Source: Variovorax sp. DXTD-1
Lineage (GTDB): Bacteria > Pseudomonadota > Gammaproteobacteria > Burkholderiales > Burkholderiaceae_C
Assembly: GCF_003984625.1 (NCBI RefSeq)
Contig: NZ_RWKH01000002.1
Span: forward strand, 1 to 64,000
Direction of reading: 5' to 3'
DNA: 64,000 nt
The notes under the pieces were generated by a model, which did no database searches, was not told the origin of the DNA, and worked only from the letters and a program-made list of their open reading frames with translations. A program made the translations under genes and the position numbers. Each line of letters begins with the position of its first letter. Position 1 is the first letter of the stretch. Below are positions 16,001-23,010 of the stretch, one piece after another.

Positions 16001-18030
16001 CTCATATTCAGTGTCGAGGCGCCCGAAATGATGTTGCTGGTCGGCCCGCCCGCGCCGGCGAAGTTAAGTGCCAGCGTGCCACCGCCGGTGCTGGTTGCAC
16101 CGGTATAGGTGTTGGCACCGGTCAGCGTCAGGGTGCTGCTGCCGAGTTTAGTCAGGCCGCCGCTACCGCCGATGCTGCCGCCATAGCTGGTGCTGCCCGA
16201 TGCCGCGTTCAGAACAAGGTTGCCGCTGCCCAAGTCAACGCTGCCGCCAGTGCCGGACAGCGTCGCTGCGGTAACGACAAAACCGTTGAGGTTCAGCGTG
16301 CCGCCGTTGACGATCAAACCCGTCGAGGCGCCGAACGCCTGGGCGCTGCCGGCGGTCAGGGTGCCGTTCTGCACGGTGGTAGTGCCGCTATAGGTGTTCC
16401 CTCCGCCAAGCACCCAGGTGCCGGCGCCGTTCATCGCGATGCTGCCGGTGCCGGAAATGATGCCGGAAAGCGTGTTCGTGCCGACATAGCTACCGCCTAA
16501 CGTCAGCGCGTCGACCCCGCCCGGGTTGAAGCTCGTCGCGCCAGTGAGCGCGAGTGCACCCGTGCCGTCGTTGGCGAAGGTACTGGCGCCGTCGATCCCC
16601 AGATTGCGGTCTGCGCTGGCCGCTGCGCCGGTGTAGCTCAGCACGCCGTTGATGAGATTGATACCGCCGGCCGCGCCGGTGCCGAACGAACTGTTGCTAC
16701 CCGTGTTGGCCAGGGTGCCGGCTTTCACCGTCACGCCATTGATGTTGGAAGCGCCTGCATAGGTATTGGCACCCCCAAGCGTGATGGTCCGGCCCGCGCC
16801 GCCGGAGAAGGCGAATGTTCGGTTGGTCGTGCTGCTGATCGTCCCCAGCAGTTCCATGTCGGCCGTCAGCGCCTGAAAGGTCATGCCCAACGTCCAGGCG
16901 CCAGTTCCGGCGATATTGCCGGTCAGCGTCAAGGTGCCCGTCCCTCGGTTGCTTAGCGTGTTCCCGCCGCTCGACGTATTGGCAAACGCCCAGTCACGAT
17001 TGGAACTGTCGCCGTCTCCGCTGTAGAGCAACGACCCGCCCAGTCCGCCGCCAGCGCCGATGAATATCAGGCCATCCGCGGCCGTTGTCGGCGCGCCGAG
17101 CGCGCTTGCCACGCCGAGATCCGCGACGGAGGTAAAGCCGTACGTGCCGCCGCCGCCGAAGCTCGTCCGACCCGAGTAATCGCTGGACGCATTGCTCATC
17201 GTGACGCCGCTGGCTGCGCTCACGTTGCCGGTGCCAGTGAAACGCGCCGATCCCACACCGGCTCCGCCCAGGCTGACCGTCCCGGCAGCCAATGTGACGA
17301 CGCGATTGGCGCTCAAGGCGGTGGTGCTCGCAAACGACGTGCCGTTCGCCATCGCGAGGCCATTAGCGGCGTTGCCCAACGCCGCGTCCCCGCTTACGGA
17401 CAAGCCGCCCGCGTTGAGCGCAATGCCGCCCGAAAAGGTGTTCGTGCCCGTGAGTGTGAGAGTTCCACCGCCGGCTTTGATCAGGCCCGCCGTACCGGCG
17501 ACGACCGAACTGATGGTGGCGTTACCGCCGCCGTCGATGGTGGGCGTGGCGCCCGCCAGCGTCAGCGTGCTGCCCGTGATCACATAGTTGTGGACGGTGA
17601 AGCTGAGCCTGTTTGCGGTAATCGGTGCCCCCAGCGACACCGTACTGGCGGTGCCGCCGAAGATCGCGGTATCCAGCGCGACGTTGTTCCAGGTGCTCCA
17701 CGGACCCGCCACGTCGTTGCCGGTGGTGTTCCAGATCGACGAACTGGTATTCCAAGTACCGCCGCCGCCCAGGCCGACGCCGGAAGTGTTCGGGTCCCAA
17801 TACCGGTCCGCCGCCTTTGCCGGGGCGTACAACGCAAGCAGCGCCGCCACCGCGACCAGCCGCAAGGCCCAGGGGCTTTGCATGTCTGCAGCAGTGAAGC
17901 GGTCAGCCGCATCCTTCGAACGAGACCGCTTGTCGACTCCGCTGCTCTTGCCATGCTGCGTCGCCAGTTCCGAGGCGACCACCCACGCACCCAGCGTCTT
18001 GGACCAGATAGTGCAGAACACGTGGTTCAT
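7054..18030 (-). CDS. Giant autotransporter with beta-strand repeats and ESPR-type signal peptide
   Basis: A 3658-residue type Va autotransporter. The N-terminus (MNHVFCTIWSKTLGAWVVAS) is an extended signal peptide region, followed by a basic stretch and a hydrophobic core (about 54-70), with cleavage likely after AKA near residue 73. Residues ~75-3300 are the passenger: dozens of short repeats of the form GxGxLxLTGxNTYTGxTxVxxGTL, the autotransporter-associated beta-strand repeat, predicted to fold as a very long beta-helix. Residues from about 3380 to the end form the outer-membrane barrel, with GQVFGSWGHIDGDGN at its start and the classical terminal aromatic residue (NWAF). A spacer of ~100 residues with few repeats precedes the barrel. 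No protease triad is evident, so adhesion or aggregation is more likely than an enzyme. It stands alone, without obvious partner genes. Confidence 0.93.
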   Translation of the reverse strand: MNHVFCTIWSKTLGAWVVASELATQHGKSSGVDKRSRSKDAADRFTAADMQSPWALRLVAVAALLALYAPAKAADRYWDPNTSGVGLGGGGTWNTSSSIWNTTGNDVAGPWSTWNNVALDTAIFGGTASTVSLGAPITANRLSFTVHNYVITGSTLTLAGATPTIDGGGNATISSVVAGTAGLIKAGGGTLTLTGTNTFSGGIALNAGGLSVSGDAALGNAANGLAMANGTSFASTTALSANRVVTLAAGTVSLGGAGVGSARFTGTGNVSAASGVTMSNASSDYSGRTSFGGGGTYGFTSVADLGVASALGAPTTAADGLIFIGAGGGLGGSLLYSGDGDSSNRDWAFANTSSGGNTLSNRGTGTLTLTGNIAGTGAWTLGMTFQALTADMELLGTISSTTNRTFAFSGGAGRTITLGGANTYAGASNINGVTVKAGTLANTGSNSSFGTGAAGGINLINGVLSYTGAAASADRNLGIDGASTFANDGTGALALTGATSFNPGGVDALTLGGSYVGTNTLSGIISGTGSIAMNGAGTWVLGGGNTYSGTTTVQNGTLTAGSAQAFGASTGLIVNGGTLNLNGFVVTAATLSGTGGSVDLGSGNLVLNAASGSTSYGGSIGGSGGLTKLGSSTLTLTGANTYTGATSTGGGTLALNFAGAGGPTSNIISGASTLNMSGGTLAVTGAAGEANTQAFNGLNVTAGSNRIGTTPGAGGTVTVNLGGITRSGGLIDFGTSASGIITTANADGTLGGWATVNGSDYAKVQGGSIVAFTAADYTNKDDAGAWLNNEFISDAGGAVNTPYFGTVAGSKQLGGLQYTAAANSTVNVSAGETLGIDGTIIVAASVNNTTKTIQGSNLTGLAGGGTLGVLQNGGATSNFTIASTIIDNGGAVGFSKGGTGLVTLAGANTYTGATTVSGGMLSINSVANGGAASAIGASSAASSNLVLENGTLQYTGATATTDRGFTLLNGGPSRTVEVTNGATNLAFNGVVTSPDDAGFTKTGAGTLTLGNAGNNYVGVTTVSAGTVSVGTIANGGLASGIGAAGSEPANLVVSAGANLEYTGATADTDRGFTLGAGAAGGGVDVDGAPTMLTMSGVATGAGALRKEGAGTLVLSGTNTYTGGTIVNAGVLRAGSTTAFGSTTGLMTVNGGGTLQLDTFNTTVGALAGAGLVDIGTATLTMGGANGTFTGAISGAGGLTRTGAGTQTFTGCNNSYSGGTTINGGAISTNCLANGGLASGIGASPAASSNLMLANSGVLQYTGPSTTIDRGITLGGSWGYLDVTAGTTLGFTGAVVGGGGLVKRNQGTVVLSGTNTYTGSTWVEGGTLRAGSTNAFGPGGVRMTNGAGSTLDLAGFNNSTQFLEFGVGDTVTLGTGTLTIYDGLGASFAGTISGAGNVVKAGTGTQTFTGCSSYAGTTTVSGGTLNVSCLANGGSDSAIGSSSAAASNLVLNGGTLGYIGAATSTDRLFTLGATGALGASGTGPVSYTNTGAIAFLNPNTANLLGLSGTNTGNNSLAAQITNNGTGTTSLTKSGTGTWILNNPNSTYTGTTTISGGVLGVDKLSNGGVASSIGQSSSAANNLVIGSGSTLRYTGAGDTTDRLFTLSTGASVIESSGTGAVVFSNTGSAAYTGSGARTLALGGTNTGANTMGGTIVDGPGGTTTLAKNGPGNWVLTGNNTFTGNTVINDGNLTIGNGGTTGNAGAGNVFVVNSTSTLSLNRSDTFNFNGTISGAGNLAQIGTGTTVLTAAGNAVGGITSVSAGTLQVNGALATAGISMTGTSALTVNGTVQAAGGTAAAITGDAGASTLNVNAGGTLRASGDLGAGTDTATLAGTLNTGAGTLNLGAGNDTLALNDGGTIAGIANGGTGTESGAGDTLQVNNTASRTLDGTSTAGFETLIKQGAGTLTLTGAQAYAAGTTVQAGTLLVNGNQAGAGGPTTVQSGAALGGTGTVAGDVTVASGAVLSPGNTGAVGTLAVNGNLTLGTGAALNYQFGQANVVGGPLNDLTTVAGNLTLDGLLNVNPTSGGSFTPGVYRVISYTGALTDNGLTIGSAPAGSYAVQTSVANQVNLLNSTGVSLNFWDGPGNQNDGTIQGGNGLWQNAAGGDNWTDQTGAINATYADGAFAIFGGTAGTVTVDNSLGAVRASGMQFTVDGYTINGGPLTLTGTPSIIRVGDGTSAGAGMTATINAALVGAGGLQKADLGTLVLGGTNTYTGGTTVNGGVLQVASDANLGDASGGLTLDGGALRNTAGFTSARNVTLGTNGGTFDTQASLTLSGTIGGTGSLTKTGADTLTLTGSNTYTGGTAVNGGTVAVSADANLGNASGALSLDGGALQSTAAFTSARAVTLNAGGGTFQTTADLTLTGAIGGAGALTKTDAGTLVLTGNNTYAGGTTISAGTLQLGNGGATGSIAGNAVNNGALVFNRSDTYSFGGTVSGSGGVTQQGTGITVLTGNNSYGGSTAVNAGTLIVNGNQAAAAGATSVAAGATLGGAGTIGGNVSVADGATLSPGNLGSVPGTLAINGNLTLGNASALAYNFGQANVIGGAYNDLTRVAGDLTLGGTLNVTTTPGATFDPGIYRVISYGGTLTNNGLVAGTMPSPSFYVQTSVNNQVNLVNTAGLPVDFWDGPGNQNDGVLQGGTGVWQGASGNANWTLGDGSVNAPFPDGSFAVFAAAPGTVTVDNSLGAVRSSGMQFAVDGYTIQGGPIALTGATNILRVGDGTGDGAAMGATIASALTGTGAVQKTDLGTLVLTGANTYGGGTSITAGTLQLGDGGTSGSIIGDVANDGALVFNRSDNATFTGTISGSGSLTQAGAGTTVLTGANTYLGATNVRAGTLLVNGDQSGATGLTTVQGGAILGGRGTVGGDVTLAGGATLSPGDASAPGTLTVNGSLSLDSGAALNYRFGEAGTAGGALNDLTVVRGNLALDGTLNVSIAPGGSSGPGVYRVFSYDGALTDNGLSLGTVPPGDLFVQTSIAQQVNLVNTTGLTLNFWDGPNAPGNGVINGGDGTWRLADNDRWTEASGAVNAPYSNGAFAILAGTPGTVTIDNGNGQIEASGLQFAADGYRLAGGALALTGGTPTIRVGDGTAAGAGMTATIDAALAGTGALTKADLGTLVLNGNNTFTGSTTVEAGTLAVNGSLGGSSVNVLAAGRLKGSGTVGSTTISGTVAPGNSIGTLTVNGNFTQAAGSTYEVEVDPASTASDRIHASGSASIAGGAKLTVSRISSADYVVGNRYTVVTADGGVTGTYSLGGDTRTAFVQLRDTYDANNVYLNAEKVRSFTEAAGTSNQAAVAAALDSLPQSNALANAVAFLPNDFAARDALNQLSVDLHASSKTAMLEDSRFVREAAIDRLRTASCAPGSAAPQPAQQQPAPVQPGSQQDGCTPADSQAGTAWGQVFGSWGHIDGDGNAARLKRDIGGFVVGADKAVGAGWRVGAFGGYSRTSADTDARNSSAKTDSYHLGLYGGTQWGATALRLGASQSWSKLETSRSVGFEGFADSVSAKYDSTTTQIFGEAGHRIDAAGVALEPFARLAHVRVKSDAFLERGGLAALYGQGGSVDATFSTLGVRASTQLGSTTRLRGMLGWRHAFGDTAPTSTHAFAGSIPFTLAGVPLARNVAVVEAGVDMQLRPNLTLGASYSGQFGGGLKDHGFKASLNWAF
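8640..12265 (-). repeat. Three long tandem-like modules inside the autotransporter passenger
   Basis: Beyond the short strand repeats, a larger unit occurs three times, beginning near 12265, 10637 and 9529 (minus strand). Each opens with VNG(N/D)Q, runs through a ILGGxGTVxGDV / LSPG block, a YRVxSYxGxLTxNGL block, then FWDGP (near 11806, 10171 and 9063) and a VDGYxIxGGPxxLTG block. The unit spacing is about 1.63 and 1.1 kb because the number of short strand repeats between units differs. This indicates growth of the passenger by segmental duplication. Confidence 0.8.
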
Positions 18031-18544
18031 TGGAGTTTTTTTCTTTCAGGAATGAATTGGAAAAGACGCGCTGCGCGCCTGTGCACGCGCAGGCGAGCTC
18101 GGGGACCGCGGCCTCGCTGCACGCGCATTCGCTGCGGCCAGGGAGAAGGCCACTGGCGGCGCGATCACGAAGGCGGAGAGGAAAACCCTGGGGCCTGTTG
18201 CCGCCGGGGGGGCAGATGCGAGAACTGCCCGCTTTGGTCGGGTGGATTCGCTGGTGCGGCTTGCCCGCGACATTGCCTCGAACTCATCGTCTGTTCCCAC
18301 ACAGTTGTTAATGGAGGGTACAGCTTGGCAACAATTCGTACAAACTCGTTTCTAGAACCTATTTACTCAAATCCTGAACGGAATCTGACGTGTGTTGCGC
18401 TATCACGACGCCGGTCAAGTTCGGCCAATTCACACCGGTATCACGGCTCTCCGATGATCGGTTCTGGCCCGCGCGCGGCCGTCGCGTTCTGCCGAGCCTT
18501 TGGCCTGGGCCAGCGCAGGCCTCGCGTCCTCATGCAGCCTGCTT
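18031..18544. other. Intergenic region upstream of the autotransporter gene
   Basis: About 514 bases between the start of the autotransporter gene and the stop of the AraC gene, both on the minus strand. The segment 18295-18425 is clearly lower in GC than its surroundings and is the best place for the autotransporter promoter; on the minus strand I see TTGTAC and TACCCT 17 bases apart (about 18342-18314) as a weak candidate. The part from 18040 to 18290 is GC-rich and holds short open frames on both strands with no family signal. I support no gene here. Confidence 0.5.
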
Positions 18545-19351
18545 TCACTCCCGCGGCGACAGGCCGCTTTGCGCCTTGAAAGCCCGCGACAACGCGGCTT
18601 CGCTCCCGTAGCCGACCTCTTGCGCAATGAGCTTGAGCGGACGCCCCTGGCGCAACGCCTGCTGCGCAAGGCCGACGCGCCAGCGCTGCAGGTACACCCC
18701 GGGCGTACATCCCACGGTGACACGGAACTGGATGGCAAACACGCTGCGCGACATGCCGGCTTCGGCGGCGAGTGCGTCCAGCGTCCATTCGAGCGCGGGT
18801 TTTTCGTGCATGGCCACCACGGCATTGCGCAGGCGCGGGTGCGACAACCCCGCGAGCAGGCCCGAGCGGGTCTGACCCTTTTCCATCAGGTACCTGAGCA
18901 CCTGGATGAGCACCACGTCGAACAGGCGGTTCAGCAGCACCTGCTTGCCGCAGCGCTGCTCGAAGGCTTCTTCGAACAGCAGTTCCAGCACGCCCTCGGT
19001 GCCGTCGATTTCTTCGAGCGGCAGGCACACGAATGCGGGCAACGCGGCCAGGATCGGGTTTGCGGCGCCGCCTTCGAACTGCAGGTGCGCGCAGGCAAAG
19101 TCCGCGCCGCGCGCGGCGTCGGTAATGAACCTGTGCGCCATGGGCCGCGGGTACATCAGAAGGCTGGGCCGCTCGATGCGCAGCACCTCGGCGCCGCCGT
19201 GGCTGACGCCCACCTCTCCGCGGCGCACCAGGTGCAACTGGCCGGTGGCGCCCTCCCCGTCCAGGTCGTTGATTCCGCACAGCGCGCCGGTATGAAACAC
19301 CCGCGCGCTCACGGAAAAGTGCGTCAGCAGCGCTTCGAGCCGATCAGGCAT
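18545..19351 (-). CDS. AraC-family transcriptional regulator
   Basis: A 268-residue regulator. The N-terminal ~150 residues form a cupin-type sensor domain (QLHLVRRGEVGVSHGG, then LLMYPRPMAHRF). Residues ~165-265 carry the two-helix-turn-helix AraC DNA-binding domain: LDALAAEAGMSRSVFAIQFR for the first, and IAQEVGYGSEAALSRAFK for the second. It diverges from the exported hydrolase gene at 19468 across 116 bases, and the most economical reading is that it controls that gene and itself. The upstream interval is AT-richer than average, which fits two promoters back to back. Effector unknown. Confidence 0.9.
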   Translation of the reverse strand: MPDRLEALLTHFSVSARVFHTGALCGINDLDGEGATGQLHLVRRGEVGVSHGGAEVLRIERPSLLMYPRPMAHRFITDAARGADFACAHLQFEGGAANPILAALPAFVCLPLEEIDGTEGVLELLFEEAFEQRCGKQVLLNRLFDVVLIQVLRYLMEKGQTRSGLLAGLSHPRLRNAVVAMHEKPALEWTLDALAAEAGMSRSVFAIQFRVTVGCTPGVYLQRWRVGLAQQALRQGRPLKLIAQEVGYGSEAALSRAFKAQSGLSPRE

Positions 19352-19467
19352 GAAATACCCTAAGTCAAGTTATCGGGACTTTTTATCACCAATCGTTTTA
19401 CCACACACGTAAAGTTCGTTCTGTCGATTCCGACCTGAAACCTCAACCCGAATCAAAGGAAAGAAAC

Positions 19468-20412
19468 ATGAACGCCGTTACCCGCATCTTCGCCATGGCC
19501 GCTCTCGCTGTCGCCGCCAATGCCGTGTTCGCCGCCGACAAGTCGGCCGTTCGCCAGCCGGCCGCTGCGCTTGCAAAAAGCGCGAGCTACATCACCACCA
19601 AGGACGGCGTGCAGATCTACTACAAGGACTGGGGCCCGAGGAACGGCCCGGTCGTTGCCTTCAGCCACGGCTGGCCCCTGAGCTCGGACAGCTGGGAATC
19701 GCAAATGATCTTCCTCGCTTCGAAGGGCTACCGCGTGATTGCGCATGACCGCCGCGGCCACGGCCGCTCGAGCCAGCCGTGGGAAGGCAACGACATGGAC
19801 CACTACGCCGACGACCTGGCGACCGTGATCAACACGCTCGGCGTGAAGGACGTGACGCTGGTGGGCTTCTCCACCGGCGGCGGCGAGGTGGCGCGCTACA
19901 TCGGCCGCCATGGCACCAGCCGCGTCAAGAAGGCGGCGCTGGTGAGCGCGGTTCCGCCGCTCATGCTGAAGACCGAGAAGAACCCGGGCGGGCTCCCCAT
20001 CGAGGTGTTCGACGGCATTCGCAAGGGCGAGCTGGAGAACCGCTCGCAGCTGTATCTCGACATTGCCTTGGGTCCGTTCTTCGGCTTCAACCGGCCCGGC
20101 GCCAAGGTGTCGCAAGGCTCCATCCAGTCGTTCTGGGCGCAAGGCATGCAGGCCGGCCACAAGAACACCTATGACTCGATTGCCGCCTTCTCGGCCACGG
20201 ACTTCACCGAAGACCTGAAGCGCTTCGACGTGCCCACGTTGGTGGTGCACGGCGACGACGACCAGATCGTGCCGATCGATGCGTCGGGCCGCCCTTCCGC
20301 CAAGCTGATCAAGAACGCCAGGCTGATCGTCTATGCAGGCGCACCGCACGGCCTTGCCGACACGCACAAGGACCGGCTCAACAACGACCTGCTGAACTTC
20401 ATCAAGGAATAA
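19468..20412 (+). CDS. Exported alpha/beta hydrolase, non-heme chloroperoxidase-like
   Basis: 314 residues with a Sec signal peptide (hydrophobic residues 8-22, cleavage after VFA at 22). The mature part is a cofactor-free haloperoxidase/esterase-type alpha/beta hydrolase: oxyanion loop [23 protein letters not shown], nucleophile elbow [13 protein letters not shown] (Ser), acid [11 protein letters not shown], and catalytic His in GAPHGL near residue 294. Most family members are cytoplasmic, so the signal peptide is notable and suggests periplasmic action. A good site (AAAGGAAAG) precedes ATG 19468. The divergent AraC gene is the likely regulator. Peroxidase activity of such enzymes is often a side reaction, so the substrate remains open. 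Confidence 0.88.
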   Translation: MNAVTRIFAMAALAVAANAVFAADKSAVRQPAAALAKSASYITTKDGVQIYYKDWGPRNGPVVAFSHGWPLSSDSWESQMIFLASKGYRVIAHDRRGHGRSSQPWEGNDMDHYADDLATVINTLGVKDVTLVGFSTGGGEVARYIGRHGTSRVKKAALVSAVPPLMLKTEKNPGGLPIEVFDGIRKGELENRSQLYLDIALGPFFGFNRPGAKVSQGSIQSFWAQGMQAGHKNTYDSIAAFSATDFTEDLKRFDVPTLVVHGDDDQIVPIDASGRPSAKLIKNARLIVYAGAPHGLADTHKDRLNNDLLNFIKE

Positions 20413-20427
20413 GCGGGCGCGGCGGCG

Positions 20428-20461
20428 GGCCTTGCCGCGGAACCGACGCCGACGCAAGGCC
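20428..20461. terminator. Inverted repeat between convergent genes, possible terminator
   Basis: GGCCTTGC (20428-20435) and GCAAGGCC (20454-20461) form a perfect 8-bp stem with an 18-base loop that can itself pair partly. It lies between the stops of the exported hydrolase (plus) and the DoxX gene (minus). There is no T-run, so the terminator call rests on position. Confidence 0.35.
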
Positions 20462-20463
20462 GC

Positions 20464-20949
20464 TCAGCGAATGCCCAGCGCGTGGTCCAGCGAAAGACGG
20501 CCGGCGCCGCGGCCCACCAGATACAGCATGAGCGCGGCCCATGAGAGATGCGTGGGCCATGCGTCGGGGTAGACAAAGAGCTGGATCACCAGCGTCATGC
20601 CCAGCAACGCCAGCGCCGAGAAACGCGTGAACAGGCCCAGCACCAGCAGCAAGGGGAACAGATGTTCCGAATAGGCCGCCAGATGCGCCGCGAGCTCGGG
20701 CGGAACGAGCGGCAGCTTGTATTCGGTGCGGAACAGTTCGTAGGCGCTGTCGGTCAGTGCAAGAAAACCTTCGACCTTGGTGCGGCCCGAGTAGAAGAAG
20801 ATGGCCGCAACAGACACGCGCGTGGCCAGCGCGAGCGCATCGTGCGTCACGACGCGCGTGAGCCTTTCGGCCGCGGCGTTCCAGTGGGCGCGCAGGCCGC
20901 GAGTGCTGCCGGTTGCAATCGAGTCCGACGCCTGGAGATTCGTGCTCAT
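20464..20949 (-). CDS. DoxX-family membrane protein of the bufferin operon
   Basis: A 161-residue inner-membrane protein of the DoxX family, with an N-terminal cytoplasmic segment and about four hydrophobic helices (around residues 45-62, 85-105, 107-128, 133-150). The stretch [19 protein letters not shown] is the characteristic DoxX start. It is the last gene of the operon and its ATG overlaps the stop of the BufC-like gene by four bases (ATGA). DoxX proteins are regular members of bufferin and related MNIO clusters; a role in quinone or thiol chemistry at the membrane has been suggested for the family but is not established for these operons. Confidence 0.87.
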   Translation of the reverse strand: MSTNLQASDSIATGSTRGLRAHWNAAAERLTRVVTHDALALATRVSVAAIFFYSGRTKVEGFLALTDSAYELFRTEYKLPLVPPELAAHLAAYSEHLFPLLLVLGLFTRFSALALLGMTLVIQLFVYPDAWPTHLSWAALMLYLVGRGAGRLSLDHALGIR

Positions 20950-21734
20950 GGTGTTCTTTCGTTGGATGCGGGCGATGAAGACGGGGCAGTGAATGCGCCG
21001 GCGCTCAGCAGCCCGGCAAAGATGGCGGCAAGGTCTGCTTTCACATCGACGGCCAGTGCGCGCTCCGCCGCCTGCTGGAGGGTTGCTCCGCCTGCGCAGG
21101 CGTCGAGAAAGACGCAGCTGGCCTGCGTGAGTCCTTGCCACGTCACGGTGTCGTACGGCCGCGTCAGCAAGGCGCCCTCGCCTTGCCAGGCCAGTTCATC
21201 GGTGACTTCGCCCTGCGCGCGGTTGCGCTCCCAGATGCTGAACACCGGCTGGTCGTCGAACCACGCCCATCGCGCGGCCGGATGGGGTCGGAGCGAGAGG
21301 GCCGCCAGTTGTTCCGGCGTGCGGCGAGCCACCCATGCAGCATCGGCGGCGGACGCGTCCTGTGCGGCATGGGCTTCAAGCCACAGTGTGTCGAGTCGCG
21401 CCACGCCGGGCAGGTAGATCAGTTCGGCGGCAGGCTCAAAGCCGCGCAGAAATTCGGCAAAGCCGCTGCCGTAGTGCAGAAGGCGGCCATCGCGCGGCGC
21501 TTCGGCACTCACGTAGAGCGCGGCGGCGGCGCGAAACCACTCGCTGCCCACCAGTCGCGCCACGGCCGGAAAGTTGGCCTCGAGTGCATCGATGCAGGCC
21601 TTCATCACCGTGTTGCGGTACACGGCGAAAGCGGGTTGCGTTGCAAGCTCCCGCATCGCGGGGTCCAGGGCTTCGGTGGACGAGAACAGCGCCTTTGCAA
21701 ACGCCTGCTGGAACCGGCCGTGCGGCCTGGTCAT
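20946..21734 (-). CDS. bufC: BufC/HvfC-like partner protein (putative DNA-binding domain family, DUF2063)
   Basis: 262 residues. The N-terminal half carries the family pattern QQAFAKALF and [20 protein letters not shown], followed by the [16 protein letters not shown] helix. These proteins are annotated as putative DNA-binding, but in MNIO clusters they act as partner proteins that present the precursor peptide to the iron enzyme. The gene overlaps the MNIO gene by four bases upstream and the DoxX gene by four bases downstream, so the three are translated in step. No cysteine cluster or membrane helix is seen. Function is assigned from context and family. Confidence 0.85.
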   Translation of the reverse strand: MTRPHGRFQQAFAKALFSSTEALDPAMRELATQPAFAVYRNTVMKACIDALEANFPAVARLVGSEWFRAAAALYVSAEAPRDGRLLHYGSGFAEFLRGFEPAAELIYLPGVARLDTLWLEAHAAQDASAADAAWVARRTPEQLAALSLRPHPAARWAWFDDQPVFSIWERNRAQGEVTDELAWQGEGALLTRPYDTVTWQGLTQASCVFLDACAGGATLQQAAERALAVDVKADLAAIFAGLLSAGAFTAPSSSPASNERTP

Positions 21735-22576
21735 GCGGTGGCCTCCTGCGCCGCCGCGTGCTCGAGCTCGGCGGCGGCCTGCTCGCGCTCGGCCATCAGC
21801 TCTTCGAAGGCCGGCACATTGCCGTCGCGTTCGATCAGCGTGGGCCGGGCACCGGCGCGTTCGACAAAGCGGCGATACAGCTGCCAGACTTCCGGCGCAA
21901 TGGGCGCGTCGTGCGAATCGATCAGCAGCGAATCGCCCAGGTTCGGGTCGGCAGCATGGCCCGCAAGATGGACTTCGCTGACCAGCGCATGCGGAAAACG
22001 GTCGATCCAGTCAGTAGCTGAAAAAACCAGGTTGCGGGCGGACACGTACACGTTGTTGATGTCGAGCAGCAGCTTGCAACCGGTGCGCTGCGCCAGCTCG
22101 CGAAGAAAATCGATCTCGTCCCACTCGTGCCCGTCGATGCGCAGGTAGTGGGACGGGTTCTCGATGGCGATGGCGGTGCCCAGCGCGTCCTGGGTGCGCG
22201 CCACATTGGCCGCGATGCGGTGCAGCGCCGCGGTGCTGCGCGGAAACGGCAGCAGATCGGGAAAGTACTGGCCGTTCCATGCGGACCACGCCAGATGTTC
22301 GGAAACCAGCGCCGGCTGAATGCGCCGGACCAGCGCTGCCAGCCGCTGAAGATGCGCGGCGTCGGGCTCCGCATCGCCCGCCAACGAAAGCGAGACGCCA
22401 TGCAGCGACACCGGATGGCGGGAGCGAATCGCTTCCAGCCACCCGAGCCGCGGGCCGCCCGCCACCATGTAGTTCTCGGGGTGCACCTCGAACCACAGGC
22501 CCTCGCCGCGTGCGTCGAGCGCAGGCACGTAGTGCTCCGGCTTGAGCCCAACGCCGGCCGTGAGGGTTTCTGGCAT
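21731..22576 (-). CDS. bufB: MNIO enzyme (DUF692), bufferin maturase
   Basis: 281 residues of the multinuclear non-heme iron oxidase family (DUF692; MbnB, ChrH, TglH are relatives). Metal-ligand style motifs are all present in order: [57 protein letters not shown] and LIERDGN. These enzymes fold as a TIM barrel and modify cysteines of a small precursor; in bufferins they convert cysteines to thiooxazoles. The adjacent upstream gene encodes exactly such a cysteine-bearing precursor, ending 15 bases before this start. The C-terminal ~20 residues are an Ala/Glu-rich helix that probably lies outside the barrel. Confidence 0.92.
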   Translation of the reverse strand: MPETLTAGVGLKPEHYVPALDARGEGLWFEVHPENYMVAGGPRLGWLEAIRSRHPVSLHGVSLSLAGDAEPDAAHLQRLAALVRRIQPALVSEHLAWSAWNGQYFPDLLPFPRSTAALHRIAANVARTQDALGTAIAIENPSHYLRIDGHEWDEIDFLRELAQRTGCKLLLDINNVYVSARNLVFSATDWIDRFPHALVSEVHLAGHAADPNLGDSLLIDSHDAPIAPEVWQLYRRFVERAGARPTLIERDGNVPAFEELMAEREQAAAELEHAAAQEATA

Positions 22577-22591
22577 GGCGGCGCGCGCCGG

Positions 22592-22879
22592 TCAGGACTT
22601 GATGGGAGCCAGCGAACCCATGCCCTTGGGCGTCTTGATCGTGGCGCAGGTGCCGGCCGGCACGTTCTTCCAGGCGTTGCCCTGGTAATCCATCTTCGAG
22701 GTGCCGGCGCAGGTGGTGCCGGGGCCGGCGGCGCAGTCGTTCTTGCCTGCCATCGAAACGCCGTAGCACTTCTCCATCGTGGCCATTTTGTCGGCCATGG
22801 GTTTGTCTTGCGCAATGGCGGAACCGGCGGCAAGGGCGCCCAGTGCAAGGGCGGTAATGGCGAGGGGACGGTTGATCAT
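22592..22879 (-). CDS. bufA: BufA1-type bufferin precursor (DUF2282), copper-binding RiPP
   Basis: A 95-residue secreted peptide precursor. Residues 1-23 form a Sec signal peptide (cleavage after AIA). The mature part has exactly four cysteines, at 38, 49, 57 and 78, in the family pattern [23 protein letters not shown], and [11 protein letters not shown]. This matches the DUF2282 bufferin family, in which the MNIO enzyme and its partner turn the central cysteines into thiooxazole rings and the exported peptide buffers copper in the periplasm. I chose ATG 22879 because GGAG lies about seven bases before it; the longer frame to 22912 has no leader character. Unusually for a RiPP, the leader is an ordinary signal peptide. 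Confidence 0.93.
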   Translation of the reverse strand: MINRPLAITALALGALAAGSAIAQDKPMADKMATMEKCYGVSMAGKNDCAAGPGTTCAGTSKMDYQGNAWKNVPAGTCATIKTPKGMGSLAPIKS

Positions 22880-22941
22880 GGATGAGCTCCGAAAATGGTT
22901 GAACAGTTGCAACCGCGCCGGAATGCGCGGTTATTGGCTAG

Positions 22942-22967
22942 TTCGCCACTTCGGAAGCCGGGGTTAC
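22942..22967 (-). promoter_or_regulatory. Sigma-F-like ECF promoter of the bufferin operon
   Basis: On the minus strand GTAACC (22967-22962) is followed by exactly 16 bases and then CGAA (22945-22942). This is the consensus I remember for Caulobacter sigma-F promoters, which drive the homologous copper/metal-induced operons there. The box ends 62 bases before the bufA start, a plausible leader. The sigma factor and its anti-sigma are not in this window. Confidence 0.72.
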
Positions 22968-23010
22968 AGCGCTCCTCTCGATCGGCAAAAAAATTTTGCG
23001 TATAGAAAGC

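Noticed and set aside
18046..18300. An 84-residue minus-strand frame just upstream of the autotransporter
   Set aside because: Low-complexity Ala/Arg/Ser/Pro composition, no ribosome binding site or family match; likely chance in GC-rich DNA.
20946..21734. BufC-like protein as a transcription factor
   Set aside because: The family is often labelled DNA-binding, but its position in the bufferin operon supports a precursor-handling role.
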